Origin: Thermoflexus hugenholtzii JAD2
GTDB lineage: Bacteria; Chloroflexota; Anaerolineae; J036; Brachytrichaceae
Direction of reading: 5' to 3'
Assembly: GCA_945877855.1 (NCBI GenBank)
Contig: CAMDWA010000026.1
Location: 1 to 37,048, forward strand
Length of the DNA stretch: 37,048 bases
The notes under the pieces: generated by a model
The model's database searches: none
What the model was told of the DNA's origin: nothing
The model's input: only the letters and a program-made list of their open reading frames with translations
In this document: positions 1 through 7,655 of the stretch, one piece after another
How the letters are laid out: each line of letters begins with the position of its first letter
How positions within the stretch are numbered: the first letter of the stretch is position 1
Made by a program: the position numbers and the translations under genes

Positions 1-219
1 CAAGCCGAAGTTAAGAGGGAAAATGGCAGTGAGATGTATAAGTATAGCAAAATCACTATGCTTCAAAAATTTAGCTTCGATCATTTTCTGGAGCAAATTG
101 AATTAGGAAATATTTTGGTTGATTTTGATGCACGAACAGGTCATAACCACGGCACAAAATTTCGAATGCGCCAAAATTGTTTAAGTTCGCTTTATACTTT
201 TGCAACTGTGATTATATAA
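1..219 (+). CDS. C-terminal fragment of a probable MvaI/BcnI-family restriction endonuclease
   Basis: The frame is open from the left edge of the window to a TAA at 217-219, giving the last 72 residues of a longer protein. The tail carries a GNILVDFDART segment followed by HNHGTKFRMR and a short LYTFATVII end. From memory, MvaI/BcnI-family type II restriction endonucleases end in this pattern (a helix, then a strand with an Asp-rich turn, then a HGT-FR motif). An internal ATG at 34 exists, but the frame continues upstream of it, so it is probably not the start. Base composition is clearly more AT-rich than the rest of the window, which suits acquired defence DNA. The partner methyltransferase would lie to the left and is not visible. 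The family call rests on a short segment without a search. Confidence 0.55.
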   Translation, partial: QAEVKRENGSEMYKYSKITMLQKFSFDHFLEQIELGNILVDFDARTGHNHGTKFRMRQNCLSSLYTFATVII

Positions 220-354
220 ATCGTGTTATTTTTGTAAGGACAAGACAATGTTTGAAATTGCAACTATCAAGCAAAAAAATAATTATTTTGCAACTCTTCC
301 GCCATCTTGACCTTTACAAAAAAGCCAAAATTTTTTATAAAACCGCTACTTTTG

Positions 355-2583
355 CTACCATCTACTTACTGCGTTTCGCATTACGTTTGGGACAAAATAT
401 TTAAACGAGTTTGATGGTGGAATTACTGTTGCTGTTGCTGTCGCTATTGGCGTTTGCGTTGGTGTGGGTGTCTGGATGGGTGTTTGTGTCGGTGTTGGCG
501 TTGGCGTCCCACTTGCAGTGACCATATTCACCCGCAACAAGGTGATTGAATTGGGCGCAAATGCATAGTTAAAGCGATTGCCGGTGCCGGTCTCGACCGA
601 TTGTGACGGCGCATTGCTTAAATCATCCGATGGGTTGCTTTGCCCATTAAACACAGCGCTTTGGGCGCTTAATGTGCCCGCCAATGCCACATCGCCCAAA
701 CCACCCGCCAACACCCCGCCCCCCGCAATGCTGATACTGCCTGTAACCACCCCGGCGCTTTTGTTGATAGCCAAGAGCGACAGGGTGCCAGCATCGACCC
801 GCCCGGCATAAACACTCAGTGTCATGGCAGCATTGGCGCTATTGCTCACTGGCAGCCATGCCCCACCAAAACGCCGCCACAACACATAAGCATAATATTG
901 TGGGCTGCGAGTTAAAGCGGCATCATTTTTTAACAAACCATAATCGGTGCCGTTACCAGCAGCCCCATTCATCATGTCCCATTGGTTCGCGCCAGCATAA
1001 CCATTAACCATCATCTGCCCAATCGAATCGGCCACAAACAGGGCATTCACCATGCGCGTTAATAGTTGTCCATTGTCTTGATCTTGGGCCGATACCACAT
1101 TAAACTCGGTGGCATGTAACGGAATATTGCGCCCAGCAGCTTGGCTTGTAAATAGCGTTTGCAAGCTGGTTTTGATGGGGCCATAGTGGGCTTGGGGCTT
1201 GGCTAAAATTTGGGCATAGCCCTCGACGGTGTTGGCAGGTGGGATGAAATAAGCATAGGGGTGAATACTGACAAAATCCATCACAGAACCGCCCGCTGCA
1301 ATCACTTCTGTCATCCAATTGGCATATTCAGTGGGTGATTCATGCCCCACCGCCCCGACTTGAATGCTGGGATCAATCGCCCGCATGGCAGACCGCAATT
1401 CAAGATAACCCTCATGGCGTGCCGCGCCCGACCCAATGCCATTCATATATTGTGTGCCATCACAAGTCCAAGTCGTCTCCCAACCATAATTCACGCAATC
1501 TTGGTCGCCAGCCGTGCCGCCATAAATTTCATTGCCGATCTCCCACCATTTAATACCCAATGGTTGCACATTGCCATGATCGGCCCTTAATTGCGCCCAA
1601 TGCCCTGCCGTATACCAATTGCTGCCGCGCACATCTGTGCCAATGACGGTGGTATTGGTAATATAACTATTAAAAAAGGCCACCGCCGCCGCTGCCTCAC
1701 CCGCCGTCACATTGGCATTCATCACATACAGCCCCTCAGTATTGGTGGCCCGAATAACATTGATGAAATCAGTTGGACGGGCCGCCCATGTCCAATTACA
1801 CGGCGTAGCCCCAGCCACATTTTGCCCCATTTCACAACTCAACCAGCCATAATCATCAGACCAACTGCCGCCCGGAATACGCAACTCACGAACGCCACTG
1901 GCGATAACACGGGCACGAAATTGGCTGTTGTTAAACATCGTTGGCCCCAACCATGCCGGTAAATTTGAGCCAAGCAGGGTGCTGGGCATCACTTGTGGGG
2001 CAGCGGCGGCATCGATAATAATATTAGCAGTACTGCCGGGTGCCGCAGGTGTGGGGCTGGCACTCGCACCACCACTGCCAATCAAGCGAATATCGTCTAA
2101 ATAATAAGCCGCTGGCACACCACCGGCCCCTTCTTGCCAATTAAGCCGTGCCACCGCCGCCGGGTTGCCCAATTGCCCCCATGTCACACTATATTGCGTC
2201 CACGCGCCCAGCGGGGCAGTAAAATCAAATGGGTTGCTTGCACCGCCACCATCTGTGCTTTGAATATAAAACCGCACCGGGTTGCCATTGCCATATACCC
2301 AAAAACCAACCCCGCTGTAATCACTGGTATTGATGGCAGCGGGCGCACGCAACGAAGCCCCGGCCCAACCCGCGTTGTATTGCACCCGCAAGGCCGCGCC
2401 GCCACCATGCACAGGGCTATTATTGGCAAAATTCAAACTGCTGCTCCATGACCAATCTTGCCAATTGGTTGCAAGTGCATCATCATACACATTAAAATCA
2501 CTCAATGCAATCGCAGGCCCCAAAACAAGACCGGGTGCAAACGCGGCCACAAATAATGCTAACGCGATGATGATATGCTTCAT
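355..2583 (-). CDS. Secreted clan GH-A glycoside hydrolase (alpha-L-arabinofuranosidase-like) with N-terminal carbohydrate-binding-like domain
   Basis: 742 residues, probably an extracellular polysaccharide-degrading enzyme. A signal peptide (about residues 1-27) precedes a beta-sandwich-like domain (about 28-172, ending YYLDDIRL), typical of a carbohydrate-binding module. A Ser/Pro/Ala linker follows, then a TIM-barrel domain (about 186-640). WEIGNE at 347-352 fits the acid/base Asn-Glu of clan GH-A, and HATEFN at 490-495 supplies a candidate nucleophile Glu493. The C-terminus has a Thr/Pro-rich linker (about 695-727) and the tail YFVPNVMRN, resembling the short terminal motif many Chloroflexota secreted proteins carry. 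No Shine-Dalgarno sequence is seen; a TAAAAT lies 7 nt before the ATG on this strand. The exact GH family (GH39, GH51 or unassigned) cannot be fixed by eye. It is a single gene, divergent from the PadR operon. Confidence 0.75.
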   Translation of the reverse strand: MKHIIIALALFVAAFAPGLVLGPAIALSDFNVYDDALATNWQDWSWSSSLNFANNSPVHGGGAALRVQYNAGWAGASLRAPAAINTSDYSGVGFWVYGNGNPVRFYIQSTDGGGASNPFDFTAPLGAWTQYSVTWGQLGNPAAVARLNWQEGAGGVPAAYYLDDIRLIGSGGASASPTPAAPGSTANIIIDAAAAPQVMPSTLLGSNLPAWLGPTMFNNSQFRARVIASGVRELRIPGGSWSDDYGWLSCEMGQNVAGATPCNWTWAARPTDFINVIRATNTEGLYVMNANVTAGEAAAAVAFFNSYITNTTVIGTDVRGSNWYTAGHWAQLRADHGNVQPLGIKWWEIGNEIYGGTAGDQDCVNYGWETTWTCDGTQYMNGIGSGAARHEGYLELRSAMRAIDPSIQVGAVGHESPTEYANWMTEVIAAGGSVMDFVSIHPYAYFIPPANTVEGYAQILAKPQAHYGPIKTSLQTLFTSQAAGRNIPLHATEFNVVSAQDQDNGQLLTRMVNALFVADSIGQMMVNGYAGANQWDMMNGAAGNGTDYGLLKNDAALTRSPQYYAYVLWRRFGGAWLPVSNSANAAMTLSVYAGRVDAGTLSLLAINKSAGVVTGSISIAGGGVLAGGLGDVALAGTLSAQSAVFNGQSNPSDDLSNAPSQSVETGTGNRFNYAFAPNSITLLRVNMVTASGTPTPTPTQTPIQTPTPTQTPIATATATVIPPSNSFKYFVPNVMRNAVSRW

Positions 2584-2681
2584 TTCTATTATTTTACGTC
2601 ACCAATAATAAAAACATTATTATTCAAACTGTGCATTTGACCCCATTTGTCTAAGCGCCTGTTTATTAAAACAGTTTTTGC

Positions 2682-2750
2682 CGAACTAACTATCTGGTCT
2701 TTGAAGGCAAGGGCGTTGCTCTGGCATTCAAGGACCAGATAGTTAGTTCG
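2682..2750. repeat. Long inverted repeat, related to an element at the right window end
   Basis: Arms 2682-2705 and 2727-2750 are 24 bp with a single mismatch (a G-U pair in RNA) around a 21-nt loop. The left flank TTAAAACAGTTTTTGCC (2666-2682) recurs almost unchanged at 36490-36507 and 37030-37047, and in shorter form at 11209-11223. The stem sequence itself recurs at 36968-37000 (GCCGAACT-ACTAT-TGG-CTTTGAAGGCA). It is therefore a dispersed element, not a simple terminator. Confidence 0.8.
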
Positions 2751-2820
2751 ACATTACATCATTGGGGTTTACCTCAGATTATTGGGAAGTCGTCATGATG
2801 GGTTATCACCTGGCAGGATG

Positions 2821-2859
2821 AATACCGCCTAAAGCGCTTGAAGCGCTTTAGGCGGTATT
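2821..2859. repeat. 19-bp-arm palindrome
   Basis: Arms 2821-2839 and 2841-2859 (AATACCGCCTAAAGCGCTT and its exact reverse complement) are separated by one base. It would form an extremely stable hairpin or a DNA cruciform. It sits between two divergent gene starts, about 70 bp upstream of the PadR -35 element. Confidence 0.8.
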
Positions 2860-2922
2860 TTCACCTCAGATAATGACAAAGAAACAAAATTGTTTAAAAA
2901 ACATGTTCTAAGTCTTTCTTTA

Positions 2923-2952
2923 TTGAAGATATACTCACTAGGTGAGTATAAT
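2923..2952 (+). promoter_or_regulatory. PadR-operon promoter with overlapping palindromic operator
   Basis: TTGAAG (2923-2928) and a perfect TATAAT (2947-2952) are 18 bp apart, so transcription should begin near 2959, 0-2 nt before the PadR ATG. A perfect 9-bp inverted repeat TATACTCAC/GTGAGTATA (2930-2938 and 2942-2950, 3-bp spacer) fills the spacer and covers most of the -10. A dimeric winged-helix repressor bound there would block RNA polymerase, so autoregulation by PadR is the natural reading (inference). Confidence 0.75.
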
Positions 2953-2960
2953 GTATTTCT

Positions 2961-3500
2961 ATGTCACGGTTATCTGCGTTGGCTGAGTTATCACCAGAAT
3001 ACCCATTCTTAGGGTTGATTGCAATCAAATCAATGCATGGGTATGAACTCCATCAACGATTAAGCAATGAATTAGGGTTTGTATGGCAAGTTAGCCAAAG
3101 CCAAGCTTACGCAATTTTGGGACGCTTAGAAACCAAGGGCGATATTTATAGCGACCCTATCCAGCAAACGGGCTTACCAGCACGGCATCACCTACGTCTA
3201 ACGCCACAAGGCAAACAACGTTTTACCGAATGGTTATATTTACCCAGCCCGTGTACACCGCGCCATATTCGAATGGAATTTGTAACCAAGCTCTATTTTT
3301 TAACGCATTTCAACCCGAATCATCTTGCAACGGCCATTCAATCGCAGCGTCTTGCAATTCAAAGCCGTTTGTATGGACTCAACCAGACCCTATTAACCAT
3401 CGCGGCAGATGATCATTTTCGTCATTTATCTCTTTCAATGCGTATCAATCAACTTAATGCGTTGATGACGTGGTTAAACGATTGTGAAAATAAATTATGA
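2961..3500 (+). CDS. PadR-family transcriptional regulator
   Basis: 179 residues. The N-terminal winged-helix domain (about 13-90) has the PadR signature: FLGLIAIKSMHGYELHQRL, then a VSQSQAYAILGRLETKGDI recognition-helix and wing region. The C-terminal ~80 residues are alpha-helical, as in PadR dimerisation domains (Vir-type). The first gene of the operon, its last codons overlap the modA start in an ATGA. The start at 2961 has no Shine-Dalgarno sequence but sits at the predicted transcription start, so the mRNA is probably leaderless. An ATG at 2951 is in another frame. Linkage of PadR to molybdate transport is unusual, since ModE is the usual regulator; the effector is unknown. Confidence 0.85.
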   Translation: MSRLSALAELSPEYPFLGLIAIKSMHGYELHQRLSNELGFVWQVSQSQAYAILGRLETKGDIYSDPIQQTGLPARHHLRLTPQGKQRFTEWLYLPSPCTPRHIRMEFVTKLYFLTHFNPNHLATAIQSQRLAIQSRLYGLNQTLLTIAADDHFRHLSLSMRINQLNALMTWLNDCENKL

Positions 3501-4285
3501 AAAAATTTCTCTTTCCCCTTGCGACCCTTTTGTCGTTCGTCTTGGCCTTCACGGCCTGCAACCTGTCCCCTAAAACAACGCTCACCGTATTTGCCGCAGC
3601 ATCACTCACCGATGCCTTTGGCGAAATTGGCACGGCTTTTGAACAAAGCAACCCCAATGTGACGCTACGGTTTAATTTTGCTGGCTCACAACAATTGGCA
3701 CAACAAATTACCCAAGGCGCGCCAGCCGATGTCTTTGCCAGCGCTAACACCGCCCAAATGGAAATCGGCATTCGTAGCGGGCGCATCAGCCCAGCCACAA
3801 GCCATATTTTCGCCAAAAACCGCCTCATTGTCATCACCCCGCTCGACAACAAAGCCAATATTACTGCCCTTGATGGCTTAGCCAAACCCAGCCTAAAAAT
3901 TGTCTTGGCCGACAAAGCCGTGCCAGTCGGCCAATATTCGCTCGATTTTCTGCAAAAAGCATCGACACAAGCCAAATTTGGCACAAATTATGGCCCAAAT
4001 GTGCTTAAAAACGTGGTTTCTTATGAGCAAGATGTGAAAGCCGTGTTAAATAAAGTGGCATTGGGCGAGGCCGATGCTGGCATCGTTTACACCACCGATG
4101 CCGTCGGCCCAAATGCGGCTAAAATCCAACGTATCGAGATCGCCGATGACCTGAATACACTTGCCAATTATCCAATCGCCCTCCTCAACGACAGCAAAGC
4201 ACCCGCCACCGCCCAACAATTTGTCGATTTTGTCTCATCAGCCCGCGCCCAAAGCATTTTGCGCCAATATGGCTTTTTACCATAA
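3497..4285 (+). CDS. modA: Molybdate ABC transporter substrate-binding lipoprotein ModA
   Basis: 262 residues, extracytoplasmic binding protein for molybdate or tungstate. The signal peptide ends in a lipobox-like FTAC (Cys21), so it is probably lipid-anchored, as expected for a monoderm. ModA signatures are clear: VFAAASLTDAF near residue 31, NFAGSQQLAQQI near 59, and GAPADVFASAN near 73, which together form the oxyanion pocket and hinge. The length fits the family (about 250-265). It is translationally coupled to the PadR gene by a 4-nt overlap and lies 20 bp before the permease gene. Substrate choice between molybdate, tungstate and sulfate-like anions cannot be settled from sequence alone. 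Confidence 0.9.
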   Translation: MKKFLFPLATLLSFVLAFTACNLSPKTTLTVFAAASLTDAFGEIGTAFEQSNPNVTLRFNFAGSQQLAQQITQGAPADVFASANTAQMEIGIRSGRISPATSHIFAKNRLIVITPLDNKANITALDGLAKPSLKIVLADKAVPVGQYSLDFLQKASTQAKFGTNYGPNVLKNVVSYEQDVKAVLNKVALGEADAGIVYTTDAVGPNAAKIQRIEIADDLNTLANYPIALLNDSKAPATAQQFVDFVSSARAQSILRQYGFLP

Positions 4286-4305
4286 GGTTAAATTTTCAAA
4301 CTATC

Positions 4306-5118
4306 GTGAGATCACCCAACACCCCAAGGCAAAAAATTGATCATGCCGCCGCCCCTTTTTTAATGGTGGGGTTAGCGCTGGTCGTGTTATTTGCCTTGCC
4401 GTTGGTTATTGTGATTTGGCATGGCCTCGGGGCCGATTTTATTAGCCACATCAGCACACCCACTGCCCTACAAGCCTTACGGCTGAGTCTTATCACGAGC
4501 CTGATTAGCTTGGGCATTTGCATCTTCTTTGGCACCCCCTTGGCCTATGGGCTAGCGCGTTGGCGGTTTCGTGGGCAGCATCTGCTCGAAACTTTAACCG
4601 ATTTACCAGTGGTGTTGCCACCGGCTGTGGCTGGGGTGGCGCTGTTGCTCACCTTTGGGCGGCGTGGGGCGTTGGGGCCTTGGCTGGCTGAATGGGGCAT
4701 TGCGCTGCCTTTCACCACCGCCGCCGTCATCATGGCCCAAGTGTTTGTGGCTGCGCCTTTTTATGTACGCACAGCGCGTCTGGGCTTTGCCGCCATTGAT
4801 CGGCATTTTGAAGAAACCGCCTTGGTCGAAGGGGCCAATGCATGGCAAATTTTCAGCAAAATCATGCTGCCACTTGCCGCCCGCCCCATTCTCAGCGGCA
4901 TTATTTTGGCCTGGACCCGCGCCCTCGGTGAATTTGGCGCGACCATCATGTTTGCTGGCAATTTAGAAGGGGTGAGCCAAACCATGCCCTTAGCCATTTA
5001 TATCGGGTTCGAGCGCAATTCTGAGATTGCGCTAGCACTTTCCATCGTCCTCATCACCCTTTCGGGCAGCCTCATGTATCTCCTGCGCGTCGTCGAAGAT
5101 CAATCGAAGCAAGAATAG
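4306..5118 (+). CDS. modB: Molybdate ABC transporter permease ModB
   Basis: 270 residues, five to six predicted membrane segments, the channel subunit for ModA. The conserved cytoplasmic loop that contacts the ATPase (EAA motif) is present: FEETALVEGANAWQIF followed by MLPLAARPILSG near residues 168-200. RALGEFGATIMFAGN near 205-220 is a typical ModB/CysT signature. Start: the frame opens with GTG at 4306, preceded only by a weak purine run; an internal start closer to the first membrane helix is possible. No ATPase (modC) follows; the operon ends in a 35-bp inverted repeat, so the energising subunit must come from elsewhere. Confidence 0.88.
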   Translation: MRSPNTPRQKIDHAAAPFLMVGLALVVLFALPLVIVIWHGLGADFISHISTPTALQALRLSLITSLISLGICIFFGTPLAYGLARWRFRGQHLLETLTDLPVVLPPAVAGVALLLTFGRRGALGPWLAEWGIALPFTTAAVIMAQVFVAAPFYVRTARLGFAAIDRHFEETALVEGANAWQIFSKIMLPLAARPILSGIILAWTRALGEFGATIMFAGNLEGVSQTMPLAIYIGFERNSEIALALSIVLITLSGSLMYLLRVVEDQSKQE

Positions 5119-5128
5119 GTGGGTTATC

Positions 5129-5201
5129 TTAACTTTATGCCGATCTTAGTATGCCAGCCAAGCTACGCTTGGCTGGCATACTAAGATCGGCATAAAGTTA
5201 A
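5129..5201. terminator. Perfect 35-bp inverted repeat after modB
   Basis: Arms 5129-5163 and 5167-5201 match over all 35 bp with a 3-nt loop. It begins 10 bp after the modB stop and ends the mod operon. No U-run follows, so it is not a textbook intrinsic terminator. It could equally stop transcription by stem strength, protect the 3' end, or be a dispersed palindromic element. Confidence 0.7.
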
Positions 5202-5226
5202 TTTCTTGGTGAGATACTACACACTA

Positions 5227-5256
5227 TTGACATTTACAATCTTTAGGATTTAATAC
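5227..5256 (+). promoter_or_regulatory. Possible sigma-70 promoter of the ABC-phosphodiesterase operon
   Basis: A perfect TTGACA (5227-5232) is followed after 18 bp by TAATAC (5251-5256), a weak -10. Transcription would begin near 5263 and leave a leader of about 130 nt before the lipoprotein gene. The leader has 7-bp complementary pieces (TCATGTG and CACATGA), but I recognise no riboswitch in it. Confidence 0.4.
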
Positions 5257-5393
5257 GAACTTAACATTACAACCTTATGCTTATGCCGAAATCTGTCATG
5301 TGATAGCAAGATGGTGATTTCATAAAAAATCTGTTTTTCGCTCTATGTTCAAATGACACATGAGAGGTCTGAAAAAAATCAAAAAGGAGAACT

Positions 5394-6656
5394 ATGCAAA
5401 ACAAACTGACCCGCCAAATGACAGTTGCCGCATGTGCTGCCCTACTATTAGCAGCCTGTAGCACCCCAACTGCCACCCCTGCACCGGCTGCACCCAAACC
5501 AGCCGCCCCAGCCGCAACAACCGCCCCAGCCGCCGCTGCCCCAGCCGCAACCGCTGCACCGACGATCCCCACCGTCGCCCCAGCCCCTGCCGGCAAGAGC
5601 AATGTCACTATTTATCTGGATGCCGACACCAATATCACCGACTGGTATAGCAACAAACTCATCCCTGAATTTGAGAAGAAATTCCCACAATATAAAGTGA
5701 CAATGATCAACGCCAAGGGCGTTGGCAGTGGCATGCGTGGCATCGCCGACCGTGTTTTAGCCGCCAAACAGACCAATAATGACCCACAAGCCGAAGTGCT
5801 TGAGTATGACGTGCGCGGCTACCCCGAAGCCATTAAAGAAAATTTGTGGGAGAAATTGGATGCCAATAATGTGCCAAATGCAAAGGGTGTATTGCCGGCT
5901 GCCTTCGTCAGCGATCTAAACATGCCTTATCGTGGCTCACAAGTATTGTTGGCCTACGATAGCGCCAAGATCAAAGATGCCGACGTGCCACGCACCTTCC
6001 CCGCTTTGCTCGAATGGGTCAAGAAGAACCCCGGGCAATTCACTTATGGTCGCCCCGATAAGGGTGGTAGCGGTGGCAACTTTGTCATTCGCGCCATTCA
6101 CGAAGTAACCGGCAAAGACCCCAGCAAATTCCAAGGCAGCGAGCCAGATCCCGCTTTGGTCAAAGAATATGACAAGGCGTGGGAATTGCTGCGCAGCATT
6201 CACGAATCGACCTATGACAAAGGCAGCTATCCCGCTGGCAACCAACCCGCCCTACAATTGCTAGCCAATGGCAGTGTCAACATGGTCAGCGCTTGGAGCG
6301 ATCAGGTCATCATTAATATCGACAAGGGGGTGTTGCCCGCCACCGTCAAAATGGCCCAATTCACCGACCTGCCGATGTCGGGTGGCTATGCCCAATATGC
6401 CATCCCCAGCAATTCACGCAACAAGGCCGGGGCCTTGGCCTGGGTGAATTGGATGTTAGAGCAAGATCGCCAAGTCGATGTCATCAAGAGCCTCGGCGGT
6501 TTCCCCGCCCTCACTTGGGACAAATTCTCCAAGGATTTGCAACAACAATATAACAGCGTTGTTACCGACAAAGTACCCTCTTGGCCGGGTGGCAAGTGGG
6601 ATGCTGAACGCAACAAAGGCTGGTATGAGAAAGTCGCTACCAATATTAAACCTTAA
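5394..6656 (+). CDS. ABC transporter substrate-binding lipoprotein (spermidine/iron/phosphonate-type fold)
   Basis: 420 residues. A lipobox LLAAC places the lipidated Cys at residue 22, followed by a ~45-residue Ala/Pro/Thr-rich linker typical of Chloroflexota lipoproteins. The rest is a type II periplasmic-binding fold beginning NVTIYLDADTNITDWYSNKLIPEF, as in binding proteins of the Fe3+, putrescine and 2-aminoethylphosphonate import families. AGGAG lies a few bases before the ATG, the best ribosome-binding site in this operon. The gene heads a set of two permeases, an ATPase, a glycerophosphodiester phosphodiesterase and a sugar isomerase, so the ligand may be a glycerophosphodiester or a related phosphorylated polyol (inference). 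Sequence alone does not fix the ligand. Confidence 0.82.
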   Translation: MQNKLTRQMTVAACAALLLAACSTPTATPAPAAPKPAAPAATTAPAAAAPAATAAPTIPTVAPAPAGKSNVTIYLDADTNITDWYSNKLIPEFEKKFPQYKVTMINAKGVGSGMRGIADRVLAAKQTNNDPQAEVLEYDVRGYPEAIKENLWEKLDANNVPNAKGVLPAAFVSDLNMPYRGSQVLLAYDSAKIKDADVPRTFPALLEWVKKNPGQFTYGRPDKGGSGGNFVIRAIHEVTGKDPSKFQGSEPDPALVKEYDKAWELLRSIHESTYDKGSYPAGNQPALQLLANGSVNMVSAWSDQVIINIDKGVLPATVKMAQFTDLPMSGGYAQYAIPSNSRNKAGALAWVNWMLEQDRQVDVIKSLGGFPALTWDKFSKDLQQQYNSVVTDKVPSWPGGKWDAERNKGWYEKVATNIKP

Positions 6657-6661
6657 TAAAG

Positions 6662-6777
6662 ACAAGTAGCAGGTGGCAGGTGGCAAGTGACAAGTGGCAA
6701 GTAGCAAGTAGCAAGTAATCGTTTTACTCAGCACTTTCCACTTTCCACTTGCCACTTGCTACTTGCCACCCGCCACT
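6662..6777. repeat. Heptad-repeat hairpin (CAAGTRG / CACTTGC family)
   Basis: The left half (6662-6717) is about eight tandem 7-bp units of the form CAAGTAG, CAGGTGG or CAAGTGG. The right half (6731-6777) is about seven units of the reverse complement (CACTTTC, CACTTGC, TACTTGC, CACCCGC). RNA would fold into a ~45-bp stem with mismatches. It separates the lipoprotein gene from the first permease gene and ends 8 bp before the permease ATG. It may set relative expression of the abundant binding protein and the permeases. The same family recurs at 16175-16225. Confidence 0.85.
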
Positions 6778-6785
6778 TCGCATTT

Positions 6786-7655
6786 ATGGCGACACGCTCA
6801 CGTTATCTTAATACCTTGTTCGCTGGCTACGCCCTTATTGCGCCGCCATTGATTATTTTAGTCTTACTTATTTTTTACCCGGCAGGGCAGGCCATTGTGC
6901 GAACTGTAATGACCGACCAAGAGGTCGGCATCACAGCCGGATTAACCCTCGACCGTTATTTCAATTTTTTTGCCGATCCCATCGCCCGCAGCAATTTGTG
7001 GTTTACCATTTGGGTTACGGTGGTCACCACCGCCTTATTATTTTTGGTGTGTTTTCCACTTTCGCTTTATTTGCGTTTCTCAAACAGCCGCATTGCTGGC
7101 ATCGTTCAAGTATTAGCGCTCTTCCCACTATTTGTGCCGGGGGTGATTTTAGCCTTTGCCCTCATTCGTTACCTTGGCCCACGTGGCACGGTCGATACGT
7201 TTTTGCGCATTGTCTTTAACTACACTGGTTTTGTCACGCCCTATCTCAAACCATCCGGTATTATCTTTGCCTTGGTATGGGATCACATTCCCTTTACGGT
7301 GTTGGTGTTAACTGCAGGGTTGCGCCAAGTAGAAGACTCGGTGATTGAGGCAGCCCGTGATGTCGGGGCCAGTGGCCTGCGCGTGTTTTTTCAAATTGTG
7401 TTGCCCCTTATTCAACGCCCATTACTGATCGTATTTTGTTTAAATATGATCGGTATTTTTGGCTCATTTACCATCCCTTATTTGCTTGGCCCAGCCGCCC
7501 CACAAATGATGGGCGTGTATATGCAGCAAACTTTTACCGATTATCTTGACCGAAGCGGCGCGGAAACACAAGCCGTATTGTCATTTTTAATTTGCTCAGT
7601 GATTGGGGCTTTATATGTGCGCACCGTCACTCGCCGCCGAGGAGAACGCGCATGA
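6786..7655 (+). CDS. ABC transporter permease, first subunit
   Basis: 289 residues, about six membrane segments, type I ABC importer permease. The ATPase-contacting loop is IEAARDVGASGLRVFFQIVLPLIQRP near residues 180-210 (EAA---G---------I-LP pattern). The start is set at the ATG at 6786: the frame extends to a TTG at 6756, but those extra codons lie inside the heptad-repeat arm and look non-coding. No Shine-Dalgarno sequence is visible, so translation may depend on the hairpin just upstream or on coupling. Its stop overlaps the next gene's start by 4 nt (ATGA). Confidence 0.85.
   Translation: MATRSRYLNTLFAGYALIAPPLIILVLLIFYPAGQAIVRTVMTDQEVGITAGLTLDRYFNFFADPIARSNLWFTIWVTVVTTALLFLVCFPLSLYLRFSNSRIAGIVQVLALFPLFVPGVILAFALIRYLGPRGTVDTFLRIVFNYTGFVTPYLKPSGIIFALVWDHIPFTVLVLTAGLRQVEDSVIEAARDVGASGLRVFFQIVLPLIQRPLLIVFCLNMIGIFGSFTIPYLLGPAAPQMMGVYMQQTFTDYLDRSGAETQAVLSFLICSVIGALYVRTVTRRRGERA

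Larger units (their letters stand above)
2584..2960. other. 377-bp divergent intergenic region with two long inverted repeats
   Basis: The region separates the minus-strand glycosidase from the plus-strand PadR operon and holds no supported gene. It contains the inverted repeat 2682-2750, the palindrome 2821-2859 and the PadR promoter/operator. A 12-bp direct repeat ACCTCAGATWAT (2771-2782 and 2863-2874, 11 of 12 identical) brackets the second palindrome. Both flanking genes start here, so neither hairpin can be their terminator. Confidence 0.7.

Noticed and set aside
276-289. AT-only palindrome as a terminator between convergent genes
   Set aside because: AAAATAATTATTTT is too weak a stem and easily arises in AT-rich DNA.
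5263-5393. Riboswitch in the long leader before the lipoprotein gene
   Set aside because: Only 7-bp complementary pieces were found; no recognised aptamer core (including no molybdenum-cofactor-type fold) could be seen.
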